Positions 39,472 to 47,311 of a stretch of DNA of 60,049 nt are shown here, piece by piece (within the stretch, counting starts at the first letter, position 1; the number at the start of each line of letters is the position of its first letter). Both the position numbers and the translations under genes were made by a program. The notes beneath the pieces are model-generated. The model was not told the DNA's origin. It saw nothing but the letters and a program-made list of their open reading frames with translations, and searched no databases. Source of the DNA: Candidatus Campbellbacteria bacterium (GTDB lineage: Bacteria > Patescibacteriota > Minisyncoccia > Phycocordibacterales > JABAAK01); assembly GCA_028817035.1 (NCBI GenBank), contig JAPPQH010000017.1, forward strand, positions 1 through 60,049, written 5' to 3'.

Positions 39472-39538
39472 GACATCACCTCCTCTGTCTTTACAGACAT
39501 CAAAAAGAACCTTTGAGCAAGTAAATGCTCTTAAAGGC

Positions 39539-39567
39539 ATAATAATACAATTAATGCGTGTTGTCAA
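39539..39567 (-). promoter_or_regulatory. Promoter of Fis-type gene A2
   Basis: Minus-strand TTGACA at 39567-39562, a 17-base spacer and TATTAT at 39544-39539, the same as at A1. Confidence 0.75.
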
Positions 39568-39600
39568 TGTGGGCACATTTAATTTCATGTCACTGTCACA

Positions 39601-39628
39601 TTGACACTTTCGCTGACTTTGATAAAAT
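39601..39628 (+). promoter_or_regulatory. Leaderless promoter of the membrane protein at 39636
   Basis: TTGACA at 39601-39606, a 16-base spacer, and TAAAAT at 39623-39628. The ATG at 39636 is seven bases further, so it would be at the first transcribed bases. Confidence 0.7.
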
Positions 39629-39635
39629 GAATATT

Positions 39636-40466
39636 ATGGAGAACGACAATAGATCTATAGGAACACTTTTGCTATACATAGGGCTATTCTTTGTTGCTTG
39701 TTTTGGTATCCTCTTTTTGGGTATCGCTGTCCTTGATTTGATTGATATTCTTTTCGCTAAACCAGAAGCATTTGGTAGTTATAGCCCAAGAGAATCTCTG
39801 AATTTTGCAATGCCGGTTTACATAGTTTTACTCCCACTTTTGTTTTGGATGACTGGTCGTGCAAGAAAAAAAATATCAGGGACAGAACCTGTAAGAGGGC
39901 GTGTGGGCTCAATCTCGCTGATAATCTTTTTTGCTTTTGTTATTCTTATCATTGATTTGATTGTATTATTGTGGAGTTTGTTTAGTGGCGATTTGTTACT
40001 CAACTTTTCTTTGAAAGTGATTGCCGTTGCTGTGATAGCGGCTGTGGTGTTGTTTTATTACCGTAGGGATCTAAAAAATGAGTGGAGTAGCAATACATCT
40101 GCACATAAAATATTTGTATGGGTCGTATCAATCGTGTTAATTGTGATTACCGTAGTCGGAATATCAAATGGTGGCATATTGTTACAAAGAGAGGACAAAT
40201 TGAAAGTTGAGCAACTTTCGAACATATTTTTCTTCGTACAGACCCACTATAGAACTAATAACGAAATCCCATCTTTTGAGAAGTTAAGGAGTGAAAATTA
40301 TAATATTTCACAGAATCCAGATGTTGAAGATGGTGTTGAGTATTATGTAAAAAGTGCAGACACGATAGAGCTCTGTGCAAGGTTTAACCTAAGCGGCAGC
40401 ACGCCCTATGGTCAATGGAATCATACAGAGGGTAGAAATTGCTTCACCAAAGAGATCTTCAAATAA
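39636..40466 (+). CDS. Polytopic membrane protein with small C-terminal soluble domain
   Basis: 276 residues. Five hydrophobic segments (about 8-35, 55-73, 92-118, 124-142, 160-180) are followed by a roughly 90-residue soluble tail with HYRTNNEIPSFEKLRSENYN and DTIELCARFNLSGS, which looks like the soluble tail found in many CPR proteins of pilin or DUF5671-like type. The ATG at 39636 was chosen from promoter spacing over the ATG at 39627. It sits between the Fis-type genes and leuS. Function unknown. Confidence 0.72.
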   Translation: MENDNRSIGTLLLYIGLFFVACFGILFLGIAVLDLIDILFAKPEAFGSYSPRESLNFAMPVYIVLLPLLFWMTGRARKKISGTEPVRGRVGSISLIIFFAFVILIIDLIVLLWSLFSGDLLLNFSLKVIAVAVIAAVVLFYYRRDLKNEWSSNTSAHKIFVWVVSIVLIVITVVGISNGGILLQREDKLKVEQLSNIFFFVQTHYRTNNEIPSFEKLRSENYNISQNPDVEDGVEYYVKSADTIELCARFNLSGSTPYGQWNHTEGRNCFTKEIFK

Positions 40467-40489
40467 TTATCTGCCCTCTCATATTAAAT

Positions 40490-42907
40490 ATGTATTCACA
40501 TAAAGATATAGAGGAAAAATTTAATAAAAAGTGGGAGGAAGGTGATATTTATGCCACCCCACAGGATGATAAAAAAGAAACAAGGTATGTCCTTGATATG
40601 TTTCCATATCCTTCGGGTGATGGTCTGCATGTGGGACACACCAGAGGATACATCGCAAGTGATGTTTATTCGCGTTTTTTGAGGATGAATAATTTTGCTG
40701 TTCTTCACCCCATGGGGTGGGATGCGTTTGGTCTGCCGGCAGAGAACAGGGCGATTGAAACGAACACACATCCAAGAGAAGAAGTAGACAAAAACACAGC
40801 GATGTATAAATCACAACTGAAAAAAATTGGTCTCAGTTATGACTGGTCGCGTGAGATTGATACGACAGATGAAAACTATTACAAATGGACTCAGTGGATT
40901 TTTCTACAATTTTATAAAAAAGGGCTCGCTTATCGTGCTAATGCCCCTGTCAACTGGTGTCCTTCCTGTCAGACAGTTCTTGCAAATGAAGATCTTGAAG
41001 ATAAAAAATGTGAGAGGTGCAAGACGCCAATTTTGAAAAAAGATTTGTGTCAGTGGTTTCTCAAAATAACTCAATATGCCGACAGGTTGCTGAACGACTT
41101 GGACAAACTTAAAAACTGGCCCTCTCATGTGGTGGAATTGCAGAGGAATTGGATAGGAAAAAGTGAAGGATATGAATTTCGCTTTTCGTTGTTTAATGAA
41201 GACGGCGGAATAAATGTATTTACAACAAGGGCGGATACCATTATGGGTGTTACATATCTCGCGCTCTCACCAGAACATCCTCTTGTCAGAAAAATCTTGC
41301 CAAAAGTAAATAACAAAGAAGAAGTTGAGTGGTATATAAAAAAAGCAGGGCAGATGGATGAGGCGATAAGAACAGACAAAGAAAGAGAGAAAACCGGTGT
41401 TTTGGTAAAAGGTCTGCGTGCATCACATCCCGTGACAAACAACCCCATACCTATTTTTATCGCAGATTATATTTTGTCAGATTATGGAACTGGTGCCATT
41501 ATGGGAGTTCCAGCACATGATGAGAGAGATTACAATTTTGCAAAGAGATATGACATTCCTGTAGTTCAAGTTATATCGTCTGAAGACGCAGATGAAAACA
41601 AAAATGAATGTTACACAGGAAAAGGTTTGTTGGTTAATTCAGGAGAATTCAACGGATTGTCCTCAGAGGTTGCATCTTCAATAATTGCTGAGCGTATAAA
41701 TGGAGTGAAGACAAGCACTTACAAATTAAAGGACTGGGTGTTTTCAAGACAAAGATACTGGGGTGAGCCGATACCCATTGTCTATTGCGATGATGAAGTT
41801 GTTCCAGTCCCTGAAGAAGATTTACCACTTCTTCTTCCTAATGTTAAAAATTATCAACCCACAGGGACAGGTGAATCTCCGCTTGCAAATATAGACGAGT
41901 GGGTAAACACGACTTGCCCCAAGATTGATGGGAAAAAAATGAGTGCATGCCGTCCAGCAAAAAGAGAAACAGATACGATGCCAGGTTGGGCTGGTTCATC
42001 TTGGTATTATCTTCGTTTCATAGATCCCAATAACAAAAAATCTTTTGTGGGAAAGAAAAAAGAGAAATCTTGGATGCCCGTTTCTGTTTATGTGGGCGGA
42101 TTGGAGCATGCGACAAGACACCTTATATACGCACGATTTTGGCACAAGGTTCTTTATGATCTTGGTTTGGTAAGTACTGAAGAACCATTTGATACTCTAA
42201 GACCGGTTGGGCTTATCCACGCACAAGATGGCAAAAAGATGGGTAAAAGATATAGCAACGGAACCACGCCAGATGAAGTTGTAGAGAGTTATGGAGCAGA
42301 TGCTTTGAGAATGTATGTCATGTTTATCGCACCGTTCAACCAAACTGCATTATGGAATTCAAAGGGTATAAATGGGACAAGAAGATTTTTGGAACGCGTG
42401 TGGAAAATGAAGGACTCTGTTTCAGATTCTGCTAAACCATCAGAAAATTTAGAGACACAGCTCCACGAGGCAATAAGAAAGATAAAGGAAGATATAGAAA
42501 AATTCCATTTCAATACAGCAGTAAGCCAGATGATGATATTTGCCAACGCGATGGATAAAGAAAAGAAGATTCCTAAATCTATTTTTGAAACATTTTTGAA
42601 ATTATTGGCGCCATTTTGTCCTTATTTAACAGAAGAAATTTGGCTACACTTGGGTCACAAAAAATCAATTCACCTTGCGGAATGGCCGAAATATGATTCT
42701 AAAAAAATAGTCGTTAAAAATGTCCCAATTGTGATACAGGTAAACGGCAAAATGAGAGCCACCGAAAGTTTTGCCCCTGACACATCTCAGTCAGAAGTTG
42801 AGAAAAAAGCGAAGAAAATTCCCAATGTTGCAGTGCATATCAAAAAAGGCGAGCCGACTAATGTGATTTTTGTCCCAAACAAGGTGATAAATTTCGTCTT
42901 GAAATAG
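40490..42907 (+). CDS. leuS: Leucyl-tRNA synthetase
   Basis: Class I synthetase for tRNA-Leu, 805 residues. H47-V-G-H50 replaces HIGH, which is common in LeuRS. A zinc-type CPSC...CERC pair, the editing domain (TTRADTIMGVTYLALSPEHP; TNNPIPIFIADYIL; GTGAIMGVPAHDERD), and WVFSRQRYWGEPIPIVYC are present. The KMSKS loop reads K583-M-G-K-R587, so both serines are replaced; the context (HAQDGKKMGKRYSNGTTPDE) is otherwise normal. The ATG at 40490 is chosen because upstream in-frame codons do not align with LeuRS starts. Confidence 0.96.
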   Translation: MYSHKDIEEKFNKKWEEGDIYATPQDDKKETRYVLDMFPYPSGDGLHVGHTRGYIASDVYSRFLRMNNFAVLHPMGWDAFGLPAENRAIETNTHPREEVDKNTAMYKSQLKKIGLSYDWSREIDTTDENYYKWTQWIFLQFYKKGLAYRANAPVNWCPSCQTVLANEDLEDKKCERCKTPILKKDLCQWFLKITQYADRLLNDLDKLKNWPSHVVELQRNWIGKSEGYEFRFSLFNEDGGINVFTTRADTIMGVTYLALSPEHPLVRKILPKVNNKEEVEWYIKKAGQMDEAIRTDKEREKTGVLVKGLRASHPVTNNPIPIFIADYILSDYGTGAIMGVPAHDERDYNFAKRYDIPVVQVISSEDADENKNECYTGKGLLVNSGEFNGLSSEVASSIIAERINGVKTSTYKLKDWVFSRQRYWGEPIPIVYCDDEVVPVPEEDLPLLLPNVKNYQPTGTGESPLANIDEWVNTTCPKIDGKKMSACRPAKRETDTMPGWAGSSWYYLRFIDPNNKKSFVGKKKEKSWMPVSVYVGGLEHATRHLIYARFWHKVLYDLGLVSTEEPFDTLRPVGLIHAQDGKKMGKRYSNGTTPDEVVESYGADALRMYVMFIAPFNQTALWNSKGINGTRRFLERVWKMKDSVSDSAKPSENLETQLHEAIRKIKEDIEKFHFNTAVSQMMIFANAMDKEKKIPKSIFETFLKLLAPFCPYLTEEIWLHLGHKKSIHLAEWPKYDSKKIVVKNVPIVIQVNGKMRATESFAPDTSQSEVEKKAKKIPNVAVHIKKGEPTNVIFVPNKVINFVLK

Positions 42908-42926
42908 GGTCGTTGAATAAAAAATA

Positions 42927-42953
42927 ATAGGACGCACTTCCTGTGCGTCCTAT
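42927..42953 (-). terminator. Terminator of the third Fis-type gene
   Basis: ATAGGACGCAC / GTGCGTCCTAT stem with loop TTCCT and a T-rich tail on the minus strand. The same 30-odd bases occur at 49345-49371. Confidence 0.75.
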
Positions 42954-42967
42954 ATAAAATTGGTGGG

Positions 42968-43366
42968 CTACTCAGATGACTGCCTGAACTCGTTTATGTC
43001 AATGCCATGCTTTTCTATGCGATACCTCAAAGCCATACGGGGCTTTCCAAGTTCGCGTGCTGCCTGTGACACATTCCCACGAGTTTTCTTAAGGGCATCC
43101 ACGATGGCTTTCCTTTCCATCTCATCAAGATTGGTGGATCCCTTTGCTTCTCCATCCGATTCGTTATAAGTAACGAATATAGCCATAGAGAGACTGTTCA
43201 GCTCCATCTCCAACTTTCTCACGGCCTCACCCACATCTCCACCATCAACCTGTACAACGACCTTCCGCTTAAGGTTCGCCAAGGCTTCATTCGTTCGATC
43301 AATGCGTCTCGCGAAATCATCAGCCGTAGCTCTGCCGTCAATGGGTTGAAGATTGCCATCCGTCAT
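42968..43366 (-). CDS. Small Fis-type helix-turn-helix protein B
   Basis: 132 residues. The N-terminal half is a predicted coiled coil (RRIDRTNEALANLKRK, VRKLEMELNSLSMA); the C-terminal part is a clear Fis-type HTH: ERKAIVDALKKTRGNVSQAA followed by RELGKPRMALRYRIEKHGI. This is the closest of the four to the canonical Fis/NtrC tail. The start is set by TGGAGGTGAAGCG before the ATG. Likely a dimeric DNA-binding regulator or nucleoid protein. Its promoter and terminator are both clear, and it is transcribed away from the first LRR gene. Confidence 0.8.
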   Translation of the reverse strand: MTDGNLQPIDGRATADDFARRIDRTNEALANLKRKVVVQVDGGDVGEAVRKLEMELNSLSMAIFVTYNESDGEAKGSTNLDEMERKAIVDALKKTRGNVSQAARELGKPRMALRYRIEKHGIDINEFRQSSE

Positions 43367-43413
43367 CGCTTCACCTCCAGTTGTCTCAGTTGTCTAAAGA
43401 TCATCATAAAATA

Positions 43414-43442
43414 ATATTACACCAGGAGCAAAAAAATGTCAA
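43414..43442 (-). promoter_or_regulatory. Promoter of Fis-type gene B
   Basis: Minus-strand TTGACA at 43442-43437, a 17-base spacer and TAATAT at 43419-43414. It abuts the promoter cassette of the LRR gene at 43504, so the two genes share a divergent control region. Confidence 0.8.
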
Positions 43443-43446
43443 CCCC

Positions 43447-43503
43447 CACACAATCAACCCATATCTGCGCTACTTGCACTTGTGTGAGATATAATAAGAA
43501 TAT
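43447..43503 (+). promoter_or_regulatory. LRR-family promoter cassette, copy 1
   Basis: Contains inverted arms CACACAA (43447) and TTGTGTG (43480), a doubled ACTTGC/ACTTGT element, and TATAAT at 43490-43495 followed by eight bases and the ATG. No consensus -35 and no Shine-Dalgarno. The block is repeated before 45645 and 57194. Confidence 0.7.
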
Positions 43504-45534
43504 ATGAAAGAAAACAAGATGGGTGCAGAATTCCTAAGAAGCAACAACCCAAACATACATAAAACGATGGGAGGACCTGCGAGGAGGGAGAAGGTAAGGA
43601 CAGGAAAAACAATAGAGAAGCCAGATGAGGTGATTTCTGTGTTCCTAAATCGTTATGCACAAGTGTTGCAGAGGAAGGGTGAACAGGAGAGGAAAAAAGG
43701 AGTAGAAGCAATATGGAGGATGGTGAAGAGGGATAATATCATAAAGGAGGAGAATATATCCAGAGCATTTAATAATTATCTAAATAGAAAAAGGGATATG
43801 GGGGAAGATATAGCAGAGAGTGAGATTCCAAGATTGAAGAAAGAATATGCAGAGATGAAAATAGAAGACCAAGAGGATAGTCTCTACAATTGGATAGAGT
43901 ATTTTGCATCACATGAGACAGACGCATATCCCCTTTGGTTTAAGTTCCTTGCCCTAAAGAATGTGTTGCGTGTGGGTGAATACAAAGTAAATGAGAAGCA
44001 ATTCTACAAAAGAACAAAATACACAGCAAAACCATTCCTAACATTAAACAAACAAGCCCTTGCGGGAATATATGAGCATTTCAATAAGATAGTGGAAGGT
44101 AAGGACATAGAAACAGAAGATGAGGAATTTAGAACATACTTAGAGAACAAAAACTTTGTAAAGGCATACATCAGAAGGATGGAGATATTGAAAAGAAACA
44201 GAGGTGCTGAGCATCTTGAGGTGATTGATGGTAAGTGGAGAAGATTTACAAAAGGACAAGAAAAAGAAATGTTTGATTCACTTCAAGGACATCACACTGG
44301 CTGGTGTTTAGAAGGTTCTATCAATACTTGCGAAGGGTACTTAGACAATGGAGATGCCCTTATCTACTATTCCAATGATAAAAGAGGAGACCCCACTATC
44401 CCAAGATTGACGATAGCGTTTAGAGGGAAAGGTATACGCGAGATAAGCGGGATAGAAGAGGGGCAAACATTAGATGAATACATATTCCCTGTCCTCAAAG
44501 AAAAGCTTGAGGAATACCCACAAGAAGCGGAGAGATACAACAAGGCAGCGGAGGACATGAAACGGGTTACAGAGATCCACAACAGCCCACTATCAATATC
44601 AAAAGAAGACCTACGCTTTCTATATGAAATTGATGGCAAGATACACAACTTCAGAGGAGGAACTGACCCAAGGGTAAAGGAAATACTGAGAGGAAGAGAT
44701 GCAAGAGAAGATATTGCATACATATTTGGTAGTGCAAAGGATCAAATATGTATCTTAAACGATGAAGGGGGCATCCCAAAAGAAGAATTTTTTTCTGGTA
44801 AATACACACATTACCTTACACCTAAATTTAACAAATATAAGTTGGTTGTCAATATAGAAATGAAAGATGAAGATTTGGAAACAATGAAAAAAAATGGAGT
44901 AACCAAATTTCCAATTGTTATTGGAGGTATATACAAAAAGATTAATCTTTCAATCACAAATATAAAGGATATTCAGCCGTTACCTTGGGGTGTGAAGAGT
45001 CTTTCTCTCAACGGTCTCACAACCGCAGAAGGGCTGAAGATACCCGAGGGTGTGGATCATCTTGAACTCAACGGTCTCACAAATGCAGAAGGGTTGAATA
45101 TACCTGAGGGTGTGAAGTATCTTTCTCTCGACGGTCTTACAAACCCAGAAGGATTGGTGATACCTGAGAGTGTGGTGGATCTTTATCTCAACGGTCTCAA
45201 AACTGCAGAAGGGCTTAAGATACCTGAGAGTGTGGTGGATCTTTATCTCAACGGTCTCAAAACTGCAGAAGGGCTTAAGATACCTGAGGGTGTGTGGAAA
45301 CTTTATCTCAACGGTCTCACAACCGCAGAAGGGTTGAATATACCTGAGGGCGTGGAGTGGCTTGAACTCAAAGGTCTCACAAGTATAGTAGGGTTGAAAA
45401 TACCTGAGAGTGTGGTGTATCTTGAACTCAAAGGTCTCACAAGTGCAGAAGCGCCTATACTTCCTAGGGATTTGAAAGACCTATCATTTGGTGCAGGTAT
45501 GAGTGATGAAGAATCTGATAAACTCGAAGAGTAA
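43504..45534 (+). CDS. LRR-family protein 1 with HHTGWC core
   Basis: 676 residues, cytoplasmic by appearance (no signal peptide or membrane helix). Domain order: helical N-terminus (NPNIHKTMGGPARRE; EAIWRMVKRDNIIKEENI), a central alpha/beta core with H263-H-T-G-W-C268, GDALIYYSND, PRLTIAF and IREISGI, then helices, then C-terminal leucine-rich repeats from about 485. The repeats are 20 residues (LxLNGLTxAEGLxIPEGVxx), eight or so, like the LPX repeats of YopM/IpaH-type proteins. Bases 43866-44652 look identical to 47692-48478. Function unknown; the W-C core could be catalytic or structural. Confidence 0.85.
   Translation: MKENKMGAEFLRSNNPNIHKTMGGPARREKVRTGKTIEKPDEVISVFLNRYAQVLQRKGEQERKKGVEAIWRMVKRDNIIKEENISRAFNNYLNRKRDMGEDIAESEIPRLKKEYAEMKIEDQEDSLYNWIEYFASHETDAYPLWFKFLALKNVLRVGEYKVNEKQFYKRTKYTAKPFLTLNKQALAGIYEHFNKIVEGKDIETEDEEFRTYLENKNFVKAYIRRMEILKRNRGAEHLEVIDGKWRRFTKGQEKEMFDSLQGHHTGWCLEGSINTCEGYLDNGDALIYYSNDKRGDPTIPRLTIAFRGKGIREISGIEEGQTLDEYIFPVLKEKLEEYPQEAERYNKAAEDMKRVTEIHNSPLSISKEDLRFLYEIDGKIHNFRGGTDPRVKEILRGRDAREDIAYIFGSAKDQICILNDEGGIPKEEFFSGKYTHYLTPKFNKYKLVVNIEMKDEDLETMKKNGVTKFPIVIGGIYKKINLSITNIKDIQPLPWGVKSLSLNGLTTAEGLKIPEGVDHLELNGLTNAEGLNIPEGVKYLSLDGLTNPEGLVIPESVVDLYLNGLKTAEGLKIPESVVDLYLNGLKTAEGLKIPEGVWKLYLNGLTTAEGLNIPEGVEWLELKGLTSIVGLKIPESVVYLELKGLTSAEAPILPRDLKDLSFGAGMSDEESDKLEE
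43866..44652 (+). repeat. Conserved 787-base core shared by LRR genes
   Basis: Reads the same as 47692-48478, and its first part the same as the segment from 55533 to about 55918. Synonymous sites are also unchanged, pointing to very recent duplication or gene conversion. Confidence 0.85.
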
Positions 45535-45587
45535 TATCCTCATATTAAAATTAAGCGTTTTTGGTATTGAAAAATACGTCAATCCCA

Positions 45588-45644
45588 CACACAATCAACC
45601 CATATCTGCGCTACTTGCACTTGTGTGAGATATAATAAAGATGT
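45588..45644 (+). promoter_or_regulatory. LRR-family promoter cassette, copy 2
   Basis: Same block as at 43447: CACACAA at 45588, TTGTGTG at 45621, TATAAT at 45631-45636, eight bases, ATG. Confidence 0.7.
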
Positions 45645-47252
45645 ATGGAAAACATGAGTGAAATAGGTGGCTTTGGAAAAAAATCTGCAAGGAATATAAG
45701 GAATATAGAGAAAAATAAACCATGGGAGATGGGCGATGTACTTGTGATTGAGATGGCAGAGAAAACAGACAAAATTATGGATTGTTATGATAAAACATTA
45801 GAAATAAGTGATGAAAAACAAAGGAAAGAAGAAATGGGAAAAATCTGGAGGATGGTGAAGAGGGATATTGTCATAAAAGAAGAAAACATATACGAAGCAT
45901 TTGAGAGTCATCTGAAGAGAAGGATAGACAGGGGTGAGAATATACAACATAGCCATATTCCAGGATTGAAGAAAGTGTATGCAGAAAGAAAAAGAAAAGA
46001 GCAAGAGGAAAGTCTTTCTGCTTGGATGAAGTATTTTATATCACAGGAGTCAAATGTTTACCCCATTTGGTTTAAGAGCTTTGCCCTAAGAGGTGTGTTG
46101 AATACTGGTGCTCATAAAATAACTCAGAAGACGCACAATGTATCTAGAATCATAGGAAGAGACCGTAAGAAAAGAGATTATCTTGATTTAGATGTGTTCT
46201 GTGAAACTAGTGAATATAAAATAGATAAGAAAGAATTCAAAAAAAGAACAAAATACACAGCAGAACCGTTTCTTTCTCTAAACAAACAAGCCCTTGATAG
46301 TGTATATGAGCATTTCAACAATCAGAAGCAGGGTAATAAAAATAGAAGAATAGGTGATTTTTACCTCCAGACTTACATATCTAGAAATAAGTTTGCTCAA
46401 GCATACGATAGAATGATAGAACTAAAAAAGATGAATCGTGGCGAAACAGTAAAGAACATAGAACGCCTTGCAAGAATTTATGATAACCAATTTTCAATAT
46501 CAAAAGAAGACTTGCTATTTCTTTATAAGACTGGTGACAAAATATACGATTTCAAAGGCAAAAAAGACATAAGAGCGTATGAAATTCTAAAGCATAGAGA
46601 CAAAAGGGAAGATATTGCATACATCTTTGATGTTCCAAAGGATCAAGTAAGTTTCACCAAAAGCGAGTTTGTTTCTGGCAAAAGCACATATCACTTTGGT
46701 AATGTAATAAAACTTTCTGATGAAGATTTAAAAAAACTGCAAAAAAATGGAGTGACCGAATTTCCAACAATTATAAAAGGAGATATTGACTTTCAAAATA
46801 TCACAACCACAGAAGGTCTTTTGCCATTTCCTGAGAATATGGAAATACTTAATCTTGGCAACCTCCCAAGTGCAGAAGGACTTCCGCCACTTCCTAAGGG
46901 TTTGAAAGAACTTGATCTTAATTATCTCAGAAATCTAAAAGGAATTAAATCATTTCCCAAGAGTCTGAAAAAACTTAAACTTAACGGTATTGTAGAAACA
47001 AAAGGAGGATTTCCATTGCTTCCTGAGGGTTTGGAAGAGCTTTATCTTGGCTTACCTTCACTGGATTTTTCACAACTCCAACAATTTCCTAATAGTCTGA
47101 AAAAACTTGATCTCCGTAGAGTGTTACATATAGAAGGACCTCTATCACTTCCTAAGAGTTTGAAATCTCTTGTTCTTCCGCGTAATATGTCTCTAGAGAT
47201 TGGTAGTGAAATCAGAAAGCGATATCCTAATGTTGAAATCATACAAGTGTAA
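45645..47252 (+). CDS. LRR-family protein 2, divergent and lacking the TGWC core
   Basis: 535 residues. The N-terminus starts with MENMSEIGGFGKKSARN, like the short paralog at 54437 rather than protein 1. The helical part is related (GKIWRMVKRDIVIKEENIYE; KRTKYTAEPFLSLNKQALDS), but the HHTGWC alpha/beta region is missing: the sequence passes from QAYDRMIELKKMNRG straight to DNQFSISKEDLLFLYKTGDK. The C-terminal repeats are less regular and more YopM-like (GLPPLPKGLKELDLNYL). It ends with RKRYPNVEIIQV, as in the remnant at 19.3 kb. Confidence 0.82.
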   Translation: MENMSEIGGFGKKSARNIRNIEKNKPWEMGDVLVIEMAEKTDKIMDCYDKTLEISDEKQRKEEMGKIWRMVKRDIVIKEENIYEAFESHLKRRIDRGENIQHSHIPGLKKVYAERKRKEQEESLSAWMKYFISQESNVYPIWFKSFALRGVLNTGAHKITQKTHNVSRIIGRDRKKRDYLDLDVFCETSEYKIDKKEFKKRTKYTAEPFLSLNKQALDSVYEHFNNQKQGNKNRRIGDFYLQTYISRNKFAQAYDRMIELKKMNRGETVKNIERLARIYDNQFSISKEDLLFLYKTGDKIYDFKGKKDIRAYEILKHRDKREDIAYIFDVPKDQVSFTKSEFVSGKSTYHFGNVIKLSDEDLKKLQKNGVTEFPTIIKGDIDFQNITTTEGLLPFPENMEILNLGNLPSAEGLPPLPKGLKELDLNYLRNLKGIKSFPKSLKKLKLNGIVETKGGFPLLPEGLEELYLGLPSLDFSQLQQFPNSLKKLDLRRVLHIEGPLSLPKSLKSLVLPRNMSLEIGSEIRKRYPNVEIIQV

Positions 47253-47297
47253 TACACACAATGCCAAATAGAGAGCAATATTATTAGTTGTGTGAGG

Positions 47298-47311
47298 TAT
47301 AATAAGAATAT
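47298..47311 (+). promoter_or_regulatory. -10 box of LRR gene 3
   Basis: TATAAT at 47298-47303, eight bases, ATG at 47312. Only the 3' part of the cassette (TTGTGTGAGG...) is kept. Confidence 0.6.

Larger units (their letters stand above)
39212..39581. repeat. Tandem duplication, unit 2
   Basis: Second copy of the unit at 38723-39211, shortened inside the coding region. Flanking signals are preserved almost base for base. Confidence 0.85.

Noticed and set aside
38777-39588. Longer versions of the Fis-type proteins using upstream in-frame starts
   Set aside because: The extra N-terminal codons lie in the conserved promoter and leader, and the ribosome binding sites point to the shorter starts.
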